From Prorocentrum cordatum (taxonomy: Eukaryota; Sar; Dinophyceae; Prorocentrales; Prorocentraceae): 64,000 nt of DNA. The notes beneath the pieces were generated by a model that saw only the letters and a list, made by a program, of their open reading frames with translations, was not told where the DNA came from and made no database searches. The first letter of the stretch is position 1. Each line of letters opens with the position of its first letter. The DNA lies in contig CAUYUJ010000336.1 in assembly GCA_963575745.1 (NCBI GenBank), positions 248,001 to 312,000 on the forward strand, read 5' to 3'. A program made the translations under genes and the position numbers. Positions 52,071-63,300 of this stretch are shown here, one piece after another.

Positions 52071-54700
52071 GAGCGGGGCCCGCGCCGGCACCGTCGCTTG
52101 GGCCGCGCTCGCGCGAGGAGTTCGACGTCGTCGAGGGGCTGCCTTGGAGGTGGCCGCTGGCGCGGGCCAGAGGTTTAGTGTCTAGTGTGGGCTCCGCCCG
52201 TCCGGATGCATCTCCGGTGGCTGCCGTAGAAACGCCGCTTGCTCTTGGCGATGTCCGGCTGGCACCCAGCATGCGGCGCCAGGTTTGCAGATGTCCGTGG
52301 CGACGCGGGCGAGACATCTTCGCGGGTCTGGCGCTGTTCCCGCCGGGGGGATTTGGAAATCGCGCGCGTGCGTACCTGCGGCGCCAGGGTCGTGCTGATG
52401 TGTCTGATAGCGTCGCGTGGGGCCGCCCCGAAGCTAGTCGGGTGGACCCAGTAAGCTATCCAGGCAGTCAAGCTGCGGTAGGCCGGCATTTCCACTGCGT
52501 GGTCCCCTAAAAACGTGACGGAAAAGATCCGTTGATCAGTGGGGAGCTAGCCTTTTCGTTATCGCGTGACATGGGTTTGGCATGTGCACGAGTGCAACAG
52601 GAATTCGACTCATGCGTTTCATGGTTCTCAATGCTTCTAGTGAAATGGTGGAGAACTTTTGGCCTTTTAGTTGTCCACCCGTCGAGGCACCTGGCCCTGG
52701 CGGCGGGGCGGGCCCGTGTGAAGCGGACGAGAGCCTCATCCGTCAAGACGAGCAGTTTGGCCTGCGCCGGCACAGAGAGTTCCAGACGGTATTCCGATTT
52801 ATGAAGTTTACCTACGTAGGAAGGCGTCTGCCCAAGATAGGTTTCCACGTGTCCGTCATGTGGTTTGAGTATGGCCCTGGCGTCGGCCACGACAGTGTTC
52901 TGGTATGGCTCCAGCGGGGCGTAATCGTTGGAGTCACTTCCGTTGTCCGCTGCGGAGTTGCTCAGGACGGTGGTGGACGCATGTTTGGGGACTTGGCTTC
53001 GGTTCCGTCTCCGTCATCAGCTGCGCATCTGTATATTGCTTCTTCGTTCCCATCGGTGCCTGGTGGCGCGTGCGGGTCCCGTTATGCGGGGTACGAAGGT
53101 AGACAGCGTTGGAGCTGTCAGTCAGTTCGGCCCGCTTGCTTTTCGCTCGGCCTCCGTCTTTGGCTCGCATGTGCGTTTTCTTTCAAGATGTTGATGTGGT
53201 TGTTTTCGCCAGCGTGGCAGCGCCTCCTTGGCTGGGATCTGGTTGTGGCGGTCATGTCGTCGACATGATAGTCGGTAGGGTATTCGTCGATGTCCCAGAC
53301 GTGCGGGAGTTCCGTCATACTGGTGACGCGGCAGCGTTTGGCGAAGACGGCAGTTGCATCGTCTTTACCTGTGCCCAGGGGCCAGGATGGCTGGTGTCAT
53401 GAACGTTACTTTGTTCCTGGTGGGACGTCGGGCCTTTTTTGATTGCTCTGAGTTGCCGCAGTAGTTCGCCGAGAGCGATAGTGATTCGATTGGCCATTCC
53501 ATGCTCAGGATGCACGAGCGGTGCGGCGTAGGCATCTTGGAACCGTGGCTCCTGGCCGTGCCTTGCGGTTTTTCCTTTCATTCTGCGGCAGGAACCTGTC
53601 GCTGAGTTCCGTGTGGAAAGCGTGCGCCCTTTGGTTCATCCACCTCGCCAGCGGCATCAGCCACGCCCATGCCTGTGGAGTTAGCATGCTTGATGCGGTC
53701 TCCAAGCGTTTGCTGTTCATCCGGGTCTATCGTTGGGGATGCCGGCGGGTAGGGGGTAGGGCCGCCTTTAGTCTCTTCGCAGGGTGCCCGATGGCACCGA
53801 GGTCGACGGAGACCATGGGTCCGAGGCTGACGCGAGCAGAGAGCTACGTAGGGGGGACGAGGGAGAAGGAGTGCAGGAGGGGCCTCGGGCCTCCGCGGGC
53901 ACCAGACCTCCGACGGCTCTCGATTACTGCGTGCCGCCAGGCCCCAGAGTTCTCCCCTCTCCCTGTTTGACGGTCCAGACCAGGACATTGGTTGTATCGT
54001 GGGTTGCCAGGAGGTGGTCCTGATTCAAAGTGCTCCTGGCTCTTCACGCCATTTGGAGCCCCTGGAGCGTCGTGAGAGGTGCTCTGAAAACCGAGAGGGC
54101 CTCCCTGGAAGCCCTGCGGACACCCTGGGCCAGGGGCACCTTTGGCAACACCCGATTCGAATCGCCGAACACTGCAAAGAGCAGCTGGCGAGATTCTTGC
54201 GAGTCCCAGAGGCCTCGGACAGTCGTTGCTGTCCTCGTCCGCCCGGAGCGTTGCCATCCAGATGTCGGTTGTCTTGGGGTCGCTTGCTTACCCGAGGAGA
54301 TCGCGAAGGAAGAGGAGGGTTGGGAGAGGAGGAGGGATCAGAGAAGAAGCTTTGGGCGAAGAAGTCCCACCAGCCCTGTAGGGCGTTCGTAGGTGGTTTA
54401 GCAGGCTCGTTCTTAAATCATATCTTCCTCGTCGGAGATAGGCTCCCTGGCTTATTACTGGTGGTACACATTTCTTCCCCCACTGGCCCAGCTGGCAACC
54501 AGGGTCAATGCCAACACACCCATTACCCTCAAAACGGCATGCACTTAGCGGCAACATCCAAGTCATGTTCAGGCGTCCCGCGATCATTTGTATGGCAAGT
54601 TGTCAGGGACGGCGGGGGGTATCAGATTGCCCAGCGCGTGCAGGCAAAATGTAGGGCCCTGCGCTGGCGCCCTGCGATAGTTTCGCATTGATATGTTTCA
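52071..54700. other. Unassigned; may include more of the decayed LINE
   Basis: Minus-strand frames such as ALGELLRQLRAIKKGPTSHQ (53430-53500) and RIKHANSTGMGVADAAGEVD (53640-53700) look more protein-like than chance and could be the RT fingers of the LINE at 48080-52070, but I cannot align them to RT motifs. No other gene is seen. Confidence 0.35.
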
Positions 54701-54715
54701 GGGATGACGTGGGGT

Positions 54716-55002
54716 GCTCGCATCTTGTGGTGTGTGTGTGTGTGTGTGCAGTCGTATGGGCAGTTTCGTTTTTTCTTGCAACTGTCTGCCCCCATCCGGA
54801 CCTCCCATCTGTTACGCCAGGTGGAACTACGCCTAAGAGTGTCCCAGTTTAGCGCTTCGCGCCGGTCTCGTCACCTCGCCGTTGAAGGAGAACGTCTGCG
54901 GCTCCACCGTCCCAGTCTTAAATGATGGGGGGGCCCTCATGTTTCGGTGTGGGTGTGTGTGTGTGCGTGTGTGTGTGTGTGTGTATGTGTGTGTGTGTTC
55001 GC
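54716..55002. repeat. GT dinucleotide tracts
   Basis: Two GT runs, 54730-54750 and 54948-54998, the second interrupted by CG and TA steps. Confidence 0.95.
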
Positions 55003-55009
55003 GTCAGCG

Positions 55010-55580
55010 GCCGCTGCGTGCTGTCCGTCAGGGCGGCGCGTGGCTCTGTTCACCCGCTCGCTGCACCCTTCCGGTGCCTCCCTGGTCTCCCTGCCAGCGC
55101 TGCTGCCACCCGCTGGCTGCCACGTGCTGTCCGTCGGGGCGGCGCGTGGCCCCTCCTCCTCCTGCGCCGCTCGTGCGCCGCTCCTGGCTCGCCGTCACGC
55201 GCTGTCCGTCGGGGCGGCGGGTGACCCAGAGTTCCCCTGCCTGTTGCACCATTCCGGTGCCCCTGTGGCGCGGCCCTCTGGCCGCGCCCCCCCCTCGGCT
55301 TCGCCCCCAACCCCGCCGTCTGCGCCCCATCGCAGTGCGGTCGCTGGCGCACCCGCCTGTGCCCGCCTGCCTCCGCGCCCTCAGCCACCTGGCCCGCTCC
55401 ACCTGTGGAGCGGCCGCCCCTGGGCCAGGCACCGTCGGTCGCCACTGTTGGCTCTGCAGTTTCGCCCTCCCCGTCGTCTGCACCTTTGCAGTGCGGCCGC
55501 CGGCGCCCGCCAGTGCCCGCCCTCACTCCGCACTCTTTGTTACCTGGCCGCGCCCACCTCTTTGTAGAGCGGACCGCCTC
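55010..55580. repeat. Diverged GC-rich tandem segment (CTGTCCGTCGGGGCGGC)
   Basis: CTGTCCGTC(A/G)GGGCGGCG at 55020, 55129 and 55201, each followed by cysteine/proline-coding GC-rich sequence with TTCCGGTGCC; later units are more diverged (CAGTGCGGTCGC 55335, CAGTGCGGCCGC 55489). Long frames on both strands have no domain. 55581-56189 is similar in composition and holds no gene. Confidence 0.6.
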
Positions 55581-56494
55581 CGTGCCTGGCACCTCCGTTC
55601 GCCTCTCTGGCCCTCGCGCTCCCAGACGCGCTCGGCTCGGCTCGCCTCGAGTCTGTGCTTCCACAGTGCCCCCGCCCCGCCGCTGTCGCCGCAGCTGCGG
55701 GCCTTCCTCCTCGTCTTCCTTTCCTCGCCCGCCTTCCTGCTCCCCCCCTCCTCGGGCCGCCATGGCGCCGCCACCCCGCAGGTCGTGTTCGCTGTCGCCG
55801 CGCCCTGCTGCCCTTCTGGACGCCCAGACGCGCCGTCCACCAGCGCCCACGCGAGTGCGTATGGCATCGCACGTCAAGCTGAAGAACAAGATGAAGCATT
55901 TTGCTCGAGGCAGTCCACGGGCGCTCGCACTGTTTCCCTTGCCCAGCGCCTCGCGCCTGCCGACGCGGATTGCTTGACCTGCGCTCCGGCCCCCCCGATG
56001 CCGTCCCCGCCGCCCGCTGGCCGCACTGGCTGCTCTCGGCGGAAGTCTTCCGCCACTGAGTGCGCGCCCTCCCCCCCGTTTCTGTCCTTCTTCCTCCCTC
56101 CTCCTGCATGCTGGCCAATTCGCTTTGCAGGTGCCCTGCATCGTTGCCACGCTGGAGCGGATTGCCCCGCCTTGCCGCCGACGGAAAAAAGTGTGTGTGT
56201 GTGTGTGTACTCCCGCCCGCGCGGGCCGGCGGCGCCGAGGCTGCCTGGCGCGGGGTCTTGAGGCAGCGCTTCGCGGCGCGCCCGGGCCCCCCCGACTAGA
56301 GGTGCGGCGGCGCCGGGCTAATTAGGTGGAATTAGCTTCGGCGGCTGCCCTGGGCAGCCGTTGTCCCGCGCGCTCGCCGGGCGCGCTTTTTGTCCTACTC
56401 GTTCCTCCTCCCCCTCCGCCGCCTCCTTTTCCGGCTTTTCCGCGTCTGCTCGTCACCCGTTCTTGCCGTTGGGCCCCCGCTGGATTGTAAAACA

Positions 56495-56630
56495 AGTGTG
56501 TGTGTGTGTGTGGTGTGTGGTGTGTGGTGTGTGGTGTGTGGTGTGTGGTGTGTGGTGTGTGGTGTGGGTGTGGGTGTGGGTGTGTGTGTGTGTGTTGTGT
56601 GTTGTGTTGTGTGTGTGTGTGCGTGTGTGC

Positions 56631-56669
<39 letters not shown>

Positions 56670-56755
56670 GGCGGGCGGGCGGGCGGGCGGGCGGGCGGGC
56701 GGGCGGGCGGGCGGGCGGGCGGGCGGGCGGGCGTGTGTGTGTGTGTGTGTGTGCT
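56495..56755. repeat. Compound GT / TGTGTGG / GGGTGT / GTGC / GGGC microsatellite
   Basis: In order: (GT)n, (TGTGTGG)n, (GGGTGT)n, (GT)n with TTG steps, (GTGC)n, (GGGC)n about 16 units (56668-56731), then (GT)n again. Each block differs from its neighbour by one substitution or one base of period. A further short (GT)n lies at 56190-56208. Confidence 0.95.
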
Positions 56756-57625
56756 CACGCGGGCCCACCATCCCTGTCAAATGCATTTACAAAGTTTAGT
56801 TGGGGCCCGCGCCATACACAATGAATGCAGCTCTTGCCCGCCGAGCCTGCACACACGATACCGCGGCCCTCCGACCCGTGGGCCTTGGTGCCGTCCGCTT
56901 CCCCATGCTTGAGTCTGCGGTTCTCCGACCCCTGGGCCTTGGTGCCGTCCGCGGCCTCGTGCAGACCCTCGCTCAGCTTCCCTGCCGTCGGTTTGGCCAC
57001 GTTCTTCTCCACCTGCGCTGCCGCCGGTCCGCACTCGCCCGCGCCCGTGCCCTCCGACTCGAGCGATACCTCATCCTCCAGCGCGAAGGTGTCCAGCACG
57101 ACGTCCCAGGCGTCACCCTCCAAGTCCCCCGCTCTTTGACGCCATCTTCCGACTCCGTTTCCTCCACGTCGGCCTGCTCCAGCCCGCTCCCGCCCTGCGC
57201 CGCCGCCGACGGCGCCACCGAGACGCCCAGGGCTTGCAGCACTCCGTCGGCCTTGGGCGAACCAGGCCAGGACGAAGTGCTCTGCCTTCTTCTGGAGGGG
57301 CGCCACCGCCCCGTCCAGGAGGCGCTCGAACGCTCTGGCATCCCATCCGTCAGGCAGCCGCGCGAACCCGCCCGCCGCCCCTGGCGGCGGCGAGTGCCGC
57401 GGTGCGTTGCCCGCCACCAGCGCCTCCTCCGCCTCGTCCAGGCGGGCGGCCTCGCAGCCCAGCAGCCTCCCCGCCGCCAGCGCCTCCCCGAGGGTCGGGA
57501 GGTGGCGGCCCCCTGCGTGCGCGAGCTGCCAGTGGACGTCCAGCGGGGTCTGCAGCTCCCGCACCCGCTTGCCGCACACGGCGCAGGCGTCGGGTCAGTG
57601 TTCGGGCGGAGGCCGCCGCCCCGCT
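56756..57625 (-). CDS. Hypothetical protein with an N-terminal C2H2-like zinc finger
   Basis: The minus strand reads CAVCGKRVRELQTPLDVHWQ and LAHAGGRHLPTL (57540-57610): C-x2-C-x12-H-x4-H, a C2H2-like finger. LAAGRLLGCEAARLDEAEEA and PDGWDARAFERLLDGAVAPL follow. At about 57260 the frame changes (PKADGVLQALGVSVAPSAAA) and changes back at about 57130 (LEGDAWDVVLDTFALEDEVS). Near the end are repeats of ADGTKAHGSE type (AADGTKAQGSENRRLKHGE, ADGTKAHGSEGRG) before a stop at 56755. No ATG is assigned; an upstream exon is likely. Family unknown. The two opposite shifts could mark an intron or sequence errors. Pro/Arg-rich frames of the plus strand are less convincing. Confidence 0.4.
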
Positions 57626-59395
57626 CCTTCCGTCCGTAGGCCTCTGGCGCGCGGCCGAGCGCCTGCCGCGGGCGCGCACTGGCGCGAGGGCCTCCCGTAC
57701 GCCAGCCTCGCTTGGGCCACAATGGCTACGGACGACGGCGACGGCGACGGCGGCGATGACGACGACGAGCCCGAGGCCTCGGAGGAGCGAACAGGGAGGA
57801 GCGAACAGGGAGGAGGGGAGGTCCGCAGGCCGTCCCTGCCTCCTGGAGATCACCGGGCGCGTTCCACAACTCGCGGAGTGCCGACTCGCAAACGTCAGAA
57901 AAACCATGCTTTCCTCGAAGTAATGGATCGTGAATCTCCCGCGGCGGATCCAGGCCATTGGCGAGTAGCTACGTTGCGGGTAATGGCACGCGCTTGCACG
58001 CGCTTGTCTAGAGGAGGAGGGTCCGCAGGCCCCTTTGCAACCCCACCAGGGCGGCGTGCGCGAGCCTCCGGGGGGCGCGAGTGGCGCAGCGATGGGCGCG
58101 GCGCGCGCGCGGCGGGCGGGCGCCGTCGCTGCCGGCCAGGCCCCTCGTTGGCTTTTTACGTGCTCGCTGGGAGGCGCGGGGGAGGAGGAGAGGAGAGGGG
58201 CGAGGAGATGGAGGCGGAGGGGGAGGAGTGGGAGGAGGGGGAGGGGGAGGGGGAAGAGAAGGGGGAGGGGGTCGTGAGGGGGGGTGTAGAGCGAGGACCA
58301 GGGAAAGGACGCCGACGAGAGCGAGGCCGACGACGCGAGGGTGCGAGCAGGCGGCCGCGTGTTCCACGCTTGCCGCCGCGCGTTTGCCTGATCCTCATAT
58401 TGTTCGGGTCAGTATGCGACACGAGGGAACTCTACAAGCCAGCCTGGGACCATGGAGGGCAGACTTTTCGGGCAAGTGCCGAGCACAGCAATCATTCTGG
58501 CGAAGGTCAATTAGTATTACGTTATCGGTCAGGTGCGATTTGGATTACCGATTTGAGTTCCAACACAGCGTGTGGATAGGTTTCCAGGATTCGCCTGAAG
58601 TAGGTGCAAACCAAGGGTGACATGACAGTCGTTGGAATGCTTTCCGCGGTGTTGGGAGCGCCTGGGGCACGTAGCAACATGCGCGCGCCGACGTTTCAAC
58701 GACAATGGATCATTTGAAACCTCAGTTCCATACCGCGTAATGTTGGGAGCCAGTGTGCGGGAGGCCAAGTCCCGTAATCGTCGCGTCGGCGTGATTTACC
58801 CCATGCAAAGGCTCAAAACGCAAAGCTTGCATGATCGCTCAGCTGTTGCATGCTTTTCCTCAACCGTCCTATCAGCTTGTTCAGAAGGGTTCTATCTACC
58901 TGACCACCCACAGTTGCGGATACAAGGGGGAGGCATTGACTCGCCCGCGCCGCGATCCCGCCGCGACCCACCCGCGCCGCCGCCGACGACGACGACGACG
59001 TCGACGACGACAAGAACACTGGCAACAATTGTAACACTCGCTGGCCTAATCCTCCTTCTCCTTCAGGCCACGGTTCACGACACGATGTTGCTTATTGACG
59101 GTCGGCTCGGGTGGCGTCCCCGGCTTGCTTGGCGAATGTTTGTTTAGAGCTGTGGTGGTAACCACGATGTCCTACCTACCCTGCACCGCGGAACCCCACT
59201 GCAGCCACGCCCCCCGGGACTCTGTAAGACCGCTCGGCCCCATGGCTCGTGGGAAGGGTCGGGGGGGCCGTTGCCGGCCCCAAATCGGTGACCCGATGGG
59301 TCTCCGTGTGGTCTGCGGTATGGCCTCCTGGGGCCGGGGGGGGGGGCGTTGCCGGCCCCCGGCTTGGTGCCCTGATGGTCTGCCGCATGGGTTCC
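57626..59395. other. Unassigned stretch
   Basis: A purine-rich GGGAGG tract at 58175-58300 and a GACGAC run at 58986-59010. Frames near 57730-57960 are open on both strands. No gene recognised. Confidence 0.4.
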
Positions 59396-59745
59396 CTGCA
59401 AAGTCTCCCTACGTATGGTCACCCGCATGGTCTCCCGTGTGGCCTGCTGTATGGTCTCCGTATGGTCTCCCGTACGGTCACCCGTATGTTCTCCCGTATG
59501 GGCTCACGGCCTCTCGTATGATATCCCGTACGTTCTCCCACATGGGTTTCCGTCTGAGTTGACGTGTGGTCTTTCGTATGGTCTCCGCTCTCCCATCTGG
59601 TCTCCCGTATGCTGTGCTGTCTGATTACCCGTACGGTCTGCAGTATGTGTTCCCGGCTTATTTCCCGTGTTTATTTCCCGGATTACGATGTTCCGCGTGT
59701 GATTCCCCTTATGTTATTTCCCGTATGGTCTCCCGTACGCACAGT
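59396..59745. repeat. 12-bp minisatellite TCCCGTATGGTC
   Basis: Diverged units of TCTCCCGTATGG / TCACCCGTACGG, about 25 copies, denser in the centre. Related GGTCTCCGTGTGGTC words begin near 59295. Met/Pro/Ser frames are by-products. 59746-60289 shows no gene. Confidence 0.9.
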
Positions 59746-60289
59746 GCAGTTCAACGTTATATGCATTGCATGGTGGGAACTGTGTTGTTTGTGGTCGTCT
59801 TCCGCCAGTGTGTAGTGTTTCTGCTGTCAGGGTGTGGGTTTCGTAATGCGTGCGCAACGTGGACTTCAATGCATCACGGGCATTATTTTGTGCGCGAACA
59901 GCCCCGTAGATTCGTAGAACATGTTTGGCCGTGTCTACACTTCGCCAGATGTGTTGTGGCGACTTGCGCGTGGCACGCGTGGCACGCCTGACTGACTCCT
60001 AGGACCAGTGGGAGTTCGTTCGCGCTACGTGCCACTGTTGGCCCCAGGTACAATCGTTGCATAACTTTGATGCGTTTCAGGGAAAACCCACGCTCATCAT
60101 GCGAGGTCCCATGATTTCAGCTAGGTGGTGTTCGAACGCACGTTAGTGGTTCCTCATGTCCCTCCCTGTGTGTCGAGTCCGACATAGTCAAGTTAAGCGA
60201 TATGGGAAAGTCTCTCTTGCGGAACGGGTGTTTCACTTCTAGAGGTGGATGCAGCGAGTTTGTTGGCGACCCGTCTTGTCGACCACCAG

Positions 60290-60668
60290 TCAAGATACAT
60301 TAAAAGGTGGAACGTTTAAATCGTCTGAAGTGGCAACGACCTCTTCGACATTACTGGATTCATCTTGGAACAGCAGTGTTGGTCGGTGATAGCTTAGATG
60401 CATCTGCTGACGTCGGGCCATCCTGAAGAATCTTGCAGTTCCGAGGGGGTCGAACTGGCTGTCTTCGTCGGCACCGCAGCAATGTTGGAGCCTTGCCAAG
60501 ACAAGCTCGCGGTTACTATGTTCTTCTGAGTAGGCATTTTCGATTGACAGTTGGTAGGCCCCCCCGGGACCTCTCGAACTCTTTTGAATACCTCGTGGCT
60601 TTCCCTTTCAAGCATCATGGAGCTTTTGGGGGGCGGCCTTCTTTTTGAGAAAATACACGACCGCCGCC
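60290..60668 (-). CDS. Unassigned coding fragment (minus strand)
   Basis: From about 60660 the minus strand reads RPPPKSSMMLERESHEVFKR and VREVPGG. At a run of seven G (complement near 60560-60566) it continues one frame back with AYQLSIENAYSEEHSNRELV, LARLQHCCGADEDSQFDPLG, TARFFRMARRQQMHLSYHRP and TLLFQDESSNVEEVVATSDD, to a TGA at about 60290. Composition is balanced, unlike repeat-derived frames. No family is recognised; the sequence has no transmembrane part. It may be one exon or a retroelement piece. Confidence 0.4.
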
Positions 60669-60884
60669 ATCACAAACTAACACCTTATCTTCCCCATTTT
60701 GCCGTTTGGGCACAAGGTGTCGCGTCCAGCATGATAACGATCACTCCGCCCGCCGGGACATCCGCCAGTGCACCTGCAGACAGGGGATGTGGCCAAGAGA
60801 CGACTAACTATCTTGAGGCACCGGATCAGGACTCGGGCGACGACGACATTCGGCGGCGAGCCTAGGGGGGAATGCAGAGAGGGC

Positions 60885-61015
60885 GGGCGTTCTCAGAAGT
60901 CTCGGAAGGTCTCGGTCTTTCTGAGAAGCTTTCTAAGCCGTCTCCGAAGACAAAAACGGCTTCTCAGAAAGCCGGAGGGCCTCTCAGATACCCCGCCGCC
61001 TTCTGAGAAGGCTTG
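60885..61015. repeat. Cluster of CTTCTGAGAAG hairpins
   Basis: TTCTGAGAAGC, GGCTTCTCAGAAAGCC, CTCTCAGATA and GCCTTCTGAGAAGGC occur within 130 bp; the last has a 6-bp perfect stem. Function unknown. Confidence 0.6.
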
Positions 61016-61039
61016 CCCCCGCTCGTTTCCGCCCAGGGT

Positions 61040-61262
61040 GTGCCGCCGAGACATAAGGCGCCGCATCTCCGTTGGCGGTACGATCCGGCACAACGTGTCA
61101 ACGGCGAACTTGCTTGACGACGCGCAGCTGGCCGAGCTGCAGCAGTGGGCGTCCCAGCAGGAGGGGCCCTGGAGCGAGGACCTCCGGGCGTTCCCAGGCA
61201 CCGTGGCCAGCGGTCCATCCGCACGAGGGGCTATCGCAGATGCCGAGGACCGGCGGTTCACT
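61040..61262 (+). CDS. Possible exon, unassigned
   Basis: The plus strand reads GGTIRHNVSTANLLDDAQLA then ELQQWASQQEGPWSEDLRAF: a helical, balanced sequence. Boundaries and family are unknown. It may belong with the exon-like pieces at 61738, 62451 and 63131. Confidence 0.25.
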
Positions 61263-61737
61263 GCCCAAACATAGATTTCCAGAGCTCCTCGTCGGATCCC
61301 CCTCCCTGGCGCGTCGAGCGCGCCAGGGGCGGCGCCCGAGGCGCCGCCAGGGGGCCCAGCGCAGATCCGAGAAATCCGCGCGGAGTTCCGAAGGTTTGTG
61401 TTTAGGCAGTTGTTTGCTCTTTTGTCAAAAGTGGAGGGGGAGGGGGAGGCGAAGGGGGGATGGAGAGGGGGAGGGATGAGGAGAGGGAGACGGAGCGGTC
61501 GCGGGAGCTGCAGGCGATAGGAGTGTGGTGTGAGGAGGCATGAGGGGGATGGAGGGAGGAAGGGAGGGACAGGGAGGGACAGAGGGGTGCAGATTTGGGA
61601 CGGGGCGGGGGAAGGTGTGCGGGAAGCAGGGGGATGCCGAAAGGTATCGGGAGGCAGAGGCAGGGAGTGGGGGGAGGATCAGCGAGGCGCGCTCGCGCCG
61701 TATCTGACATCCTTCCCCTCCCCCTGTGCCTCCCAAG

Positions 61738-61870
61738 TGCGTTGACTTCTGTCTATCCGCCGACGGGTGTCATGGCAATCGTTTTGTGCGCAAGCACCGA
61801 AACGAGTTATGCACATGCATGGAGGAGGAGGAGGAGGTGCCTAATGAGCAGGAGGATGAGCAGTGGGACG
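61738..61870 (+). CDS. Possible exon, Cys-containing then acidic
   Basis: After TCCCAAG the plus strand reads CVDFCLSADGCHGNRFVRKH and RNELCTCME, followed by a Glu-rich run of GAG triplets. Five Cys within 28 residues suggest a small metal-binding or secreted-type module, but no family is recognised. Confidence 0.25.
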
Positions 61871-62450
61871 AGCAGCAGGAAGAGGGAGGGGGATTTGGAA
61901 GGCGGAGGAGAAAGAGGAGGAGGAGAAGCAACAGCAGCAGCAGGAGTAGGAGAAGCGGGAGGAGCAGGAGGACAATGGACAGGCGGAGGAGGGAACAGGA
62001 GGGGGCGACCACGACGAGGACGGATTGGGATCCAGAAGTGTTGCCCGCGCTCGGTCGAGAGTGCCACTCTTACGACGAGAGCTGATCACCGATCCTGATT
62101 TGCCGCCAGCGCTTCAGTGCGAACACCACACAACATCACAAGCGTTCCGACCTACATCTGATCCACTGTTGACATCTTGTGCGCTACATGACAATAAGCG
62201 GGGCAAACGGGTCCCCGTTCGCACAGAATCTCGGGGGAGAGGGGAGAGTAGTACTCATATGGACTATTTGTGGAGGTAGGACATGGTTGGCGCCATCGGG
62301 ATTCTCGCGATGCGTTTCCCCCCCAACTCCAGCCAACCTGCATCCCCTCCTGGATTTACCGGATAAAGACTTCCTTGGGCTCCACGAAAGGAAGAGGGGT
62401 GAGGGAGGAAGAGGAGGGATGTTGGAGGAGAACGGAGGCCGCCGCCCACA

Positions 62451-62575
62451 GGAACCGTACCGGCCGGTGCTGTCGGGGTACGCGTGCGAGCTCTTCCGCA
62501 ACGAGTACCTGGCTTGGTGCGGTGCGGTGCAGCTCGCGGAGACCGGGGGAGCGCTCGAGCGGGGACGCATCCAAG
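62451..62575 (+). CDS. Possible exon, perhaps thioredoxin-like (UAS type)
   Basis: After GCCCACAG|G the plus strand reads EPYRPVLSGYACELFRNEYL then AWCGAVQLAETGGALERG. F-x-N-E-x-hydrophobic-x-W followed by a small residue and E-x-G resembles the middle of UAS (FAF1/FAF2-like) thioredoxin folds, but only this short stretch is available. Purine-rich low complexity follows. Confidence 0.25.
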
Positions 62576-63130
62576 GGAGGGCGGGGGAGGGAGGAGGGGC
62601 GAGGAGGGCGAAGGGGGGGGATGGGGGGGAGGGGATGTGAGAGATCGGGCGTACCAGAAAGTAAGGTTTCAAGTGGCTGCGACGGGCTGGGGGTGACTGT
62701 GCTCCTCTCCTGTCTCCTCCGCGTCGTCCTTCTCCGCAGCCCATTTGGGGTCAAGTTTTCTCCAGGGCCTCAAATGGCCCTGGTGCTGGCCCGGAGGCGC
62801 AAAGCGCGCGCCGGCGCCCCGCCGTGCTGCTCGCGGCAGAGTAGCGGGCTCGCAGGCCGAAGTTGCGACCCAAATGCCCGGGTCCGCCTTTGGGGGCTCC
62901 TGTGGCTTACGGGCAAAAGGAGGGCGCGGAGGCGCCGGCGCCTGGCGGCGGAGCAGCGCCTAGTGCAACGTTGGTTCAGATGTCAGCGAGTTGCGCCCCG
63001 AGTGCTGTGACAGCGCCGAGCAGACTTGCTGGGCTGAGAAGGACAGGATCGCGGCATGACGCTGCCCATGACCCTGGGTGCTCCGGCAACTGCAGGGATC
63101 GGGCGTTGGGTTTAGCCAGCGGTCCCACAG

Positions 63131-63300
63131 GCGTGGGACGAGTACGAACGCTTCTGCTTGTGCGAAATGGCGCGCGGTCTAGCCGGAGGCGCCGACGAGT
63201 TGGACGGGAGCGCCGCGGAGCTGCTGGCCCCGACCCGCCGGCAGGGCGGGAGGCCGGCGGCCGCGGAGCCCCCTTCGGGAGGTTCCCAGCGACCCTGGGC
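63131..63300 (+). CDS. Possible exon, unassigned
   Basis: After TCCCACAG|G the plus strand reads AWDEYERFCLCEMARGLAGG and ADELDGSAAELLAPTRRQGG. It has a good acceptor and balanced composition; the right end is unclear. 63301-64000 contains further open frames, none assigned. Confidence 0.3.

Noticed and set aside
53315-53990. Minus-strand frames as a separate gene
   Set aside because: They look somewhat protein-like, but no motif can be aligned and frames change often. More likely part of the decayed LINE or chance; left unassigned.
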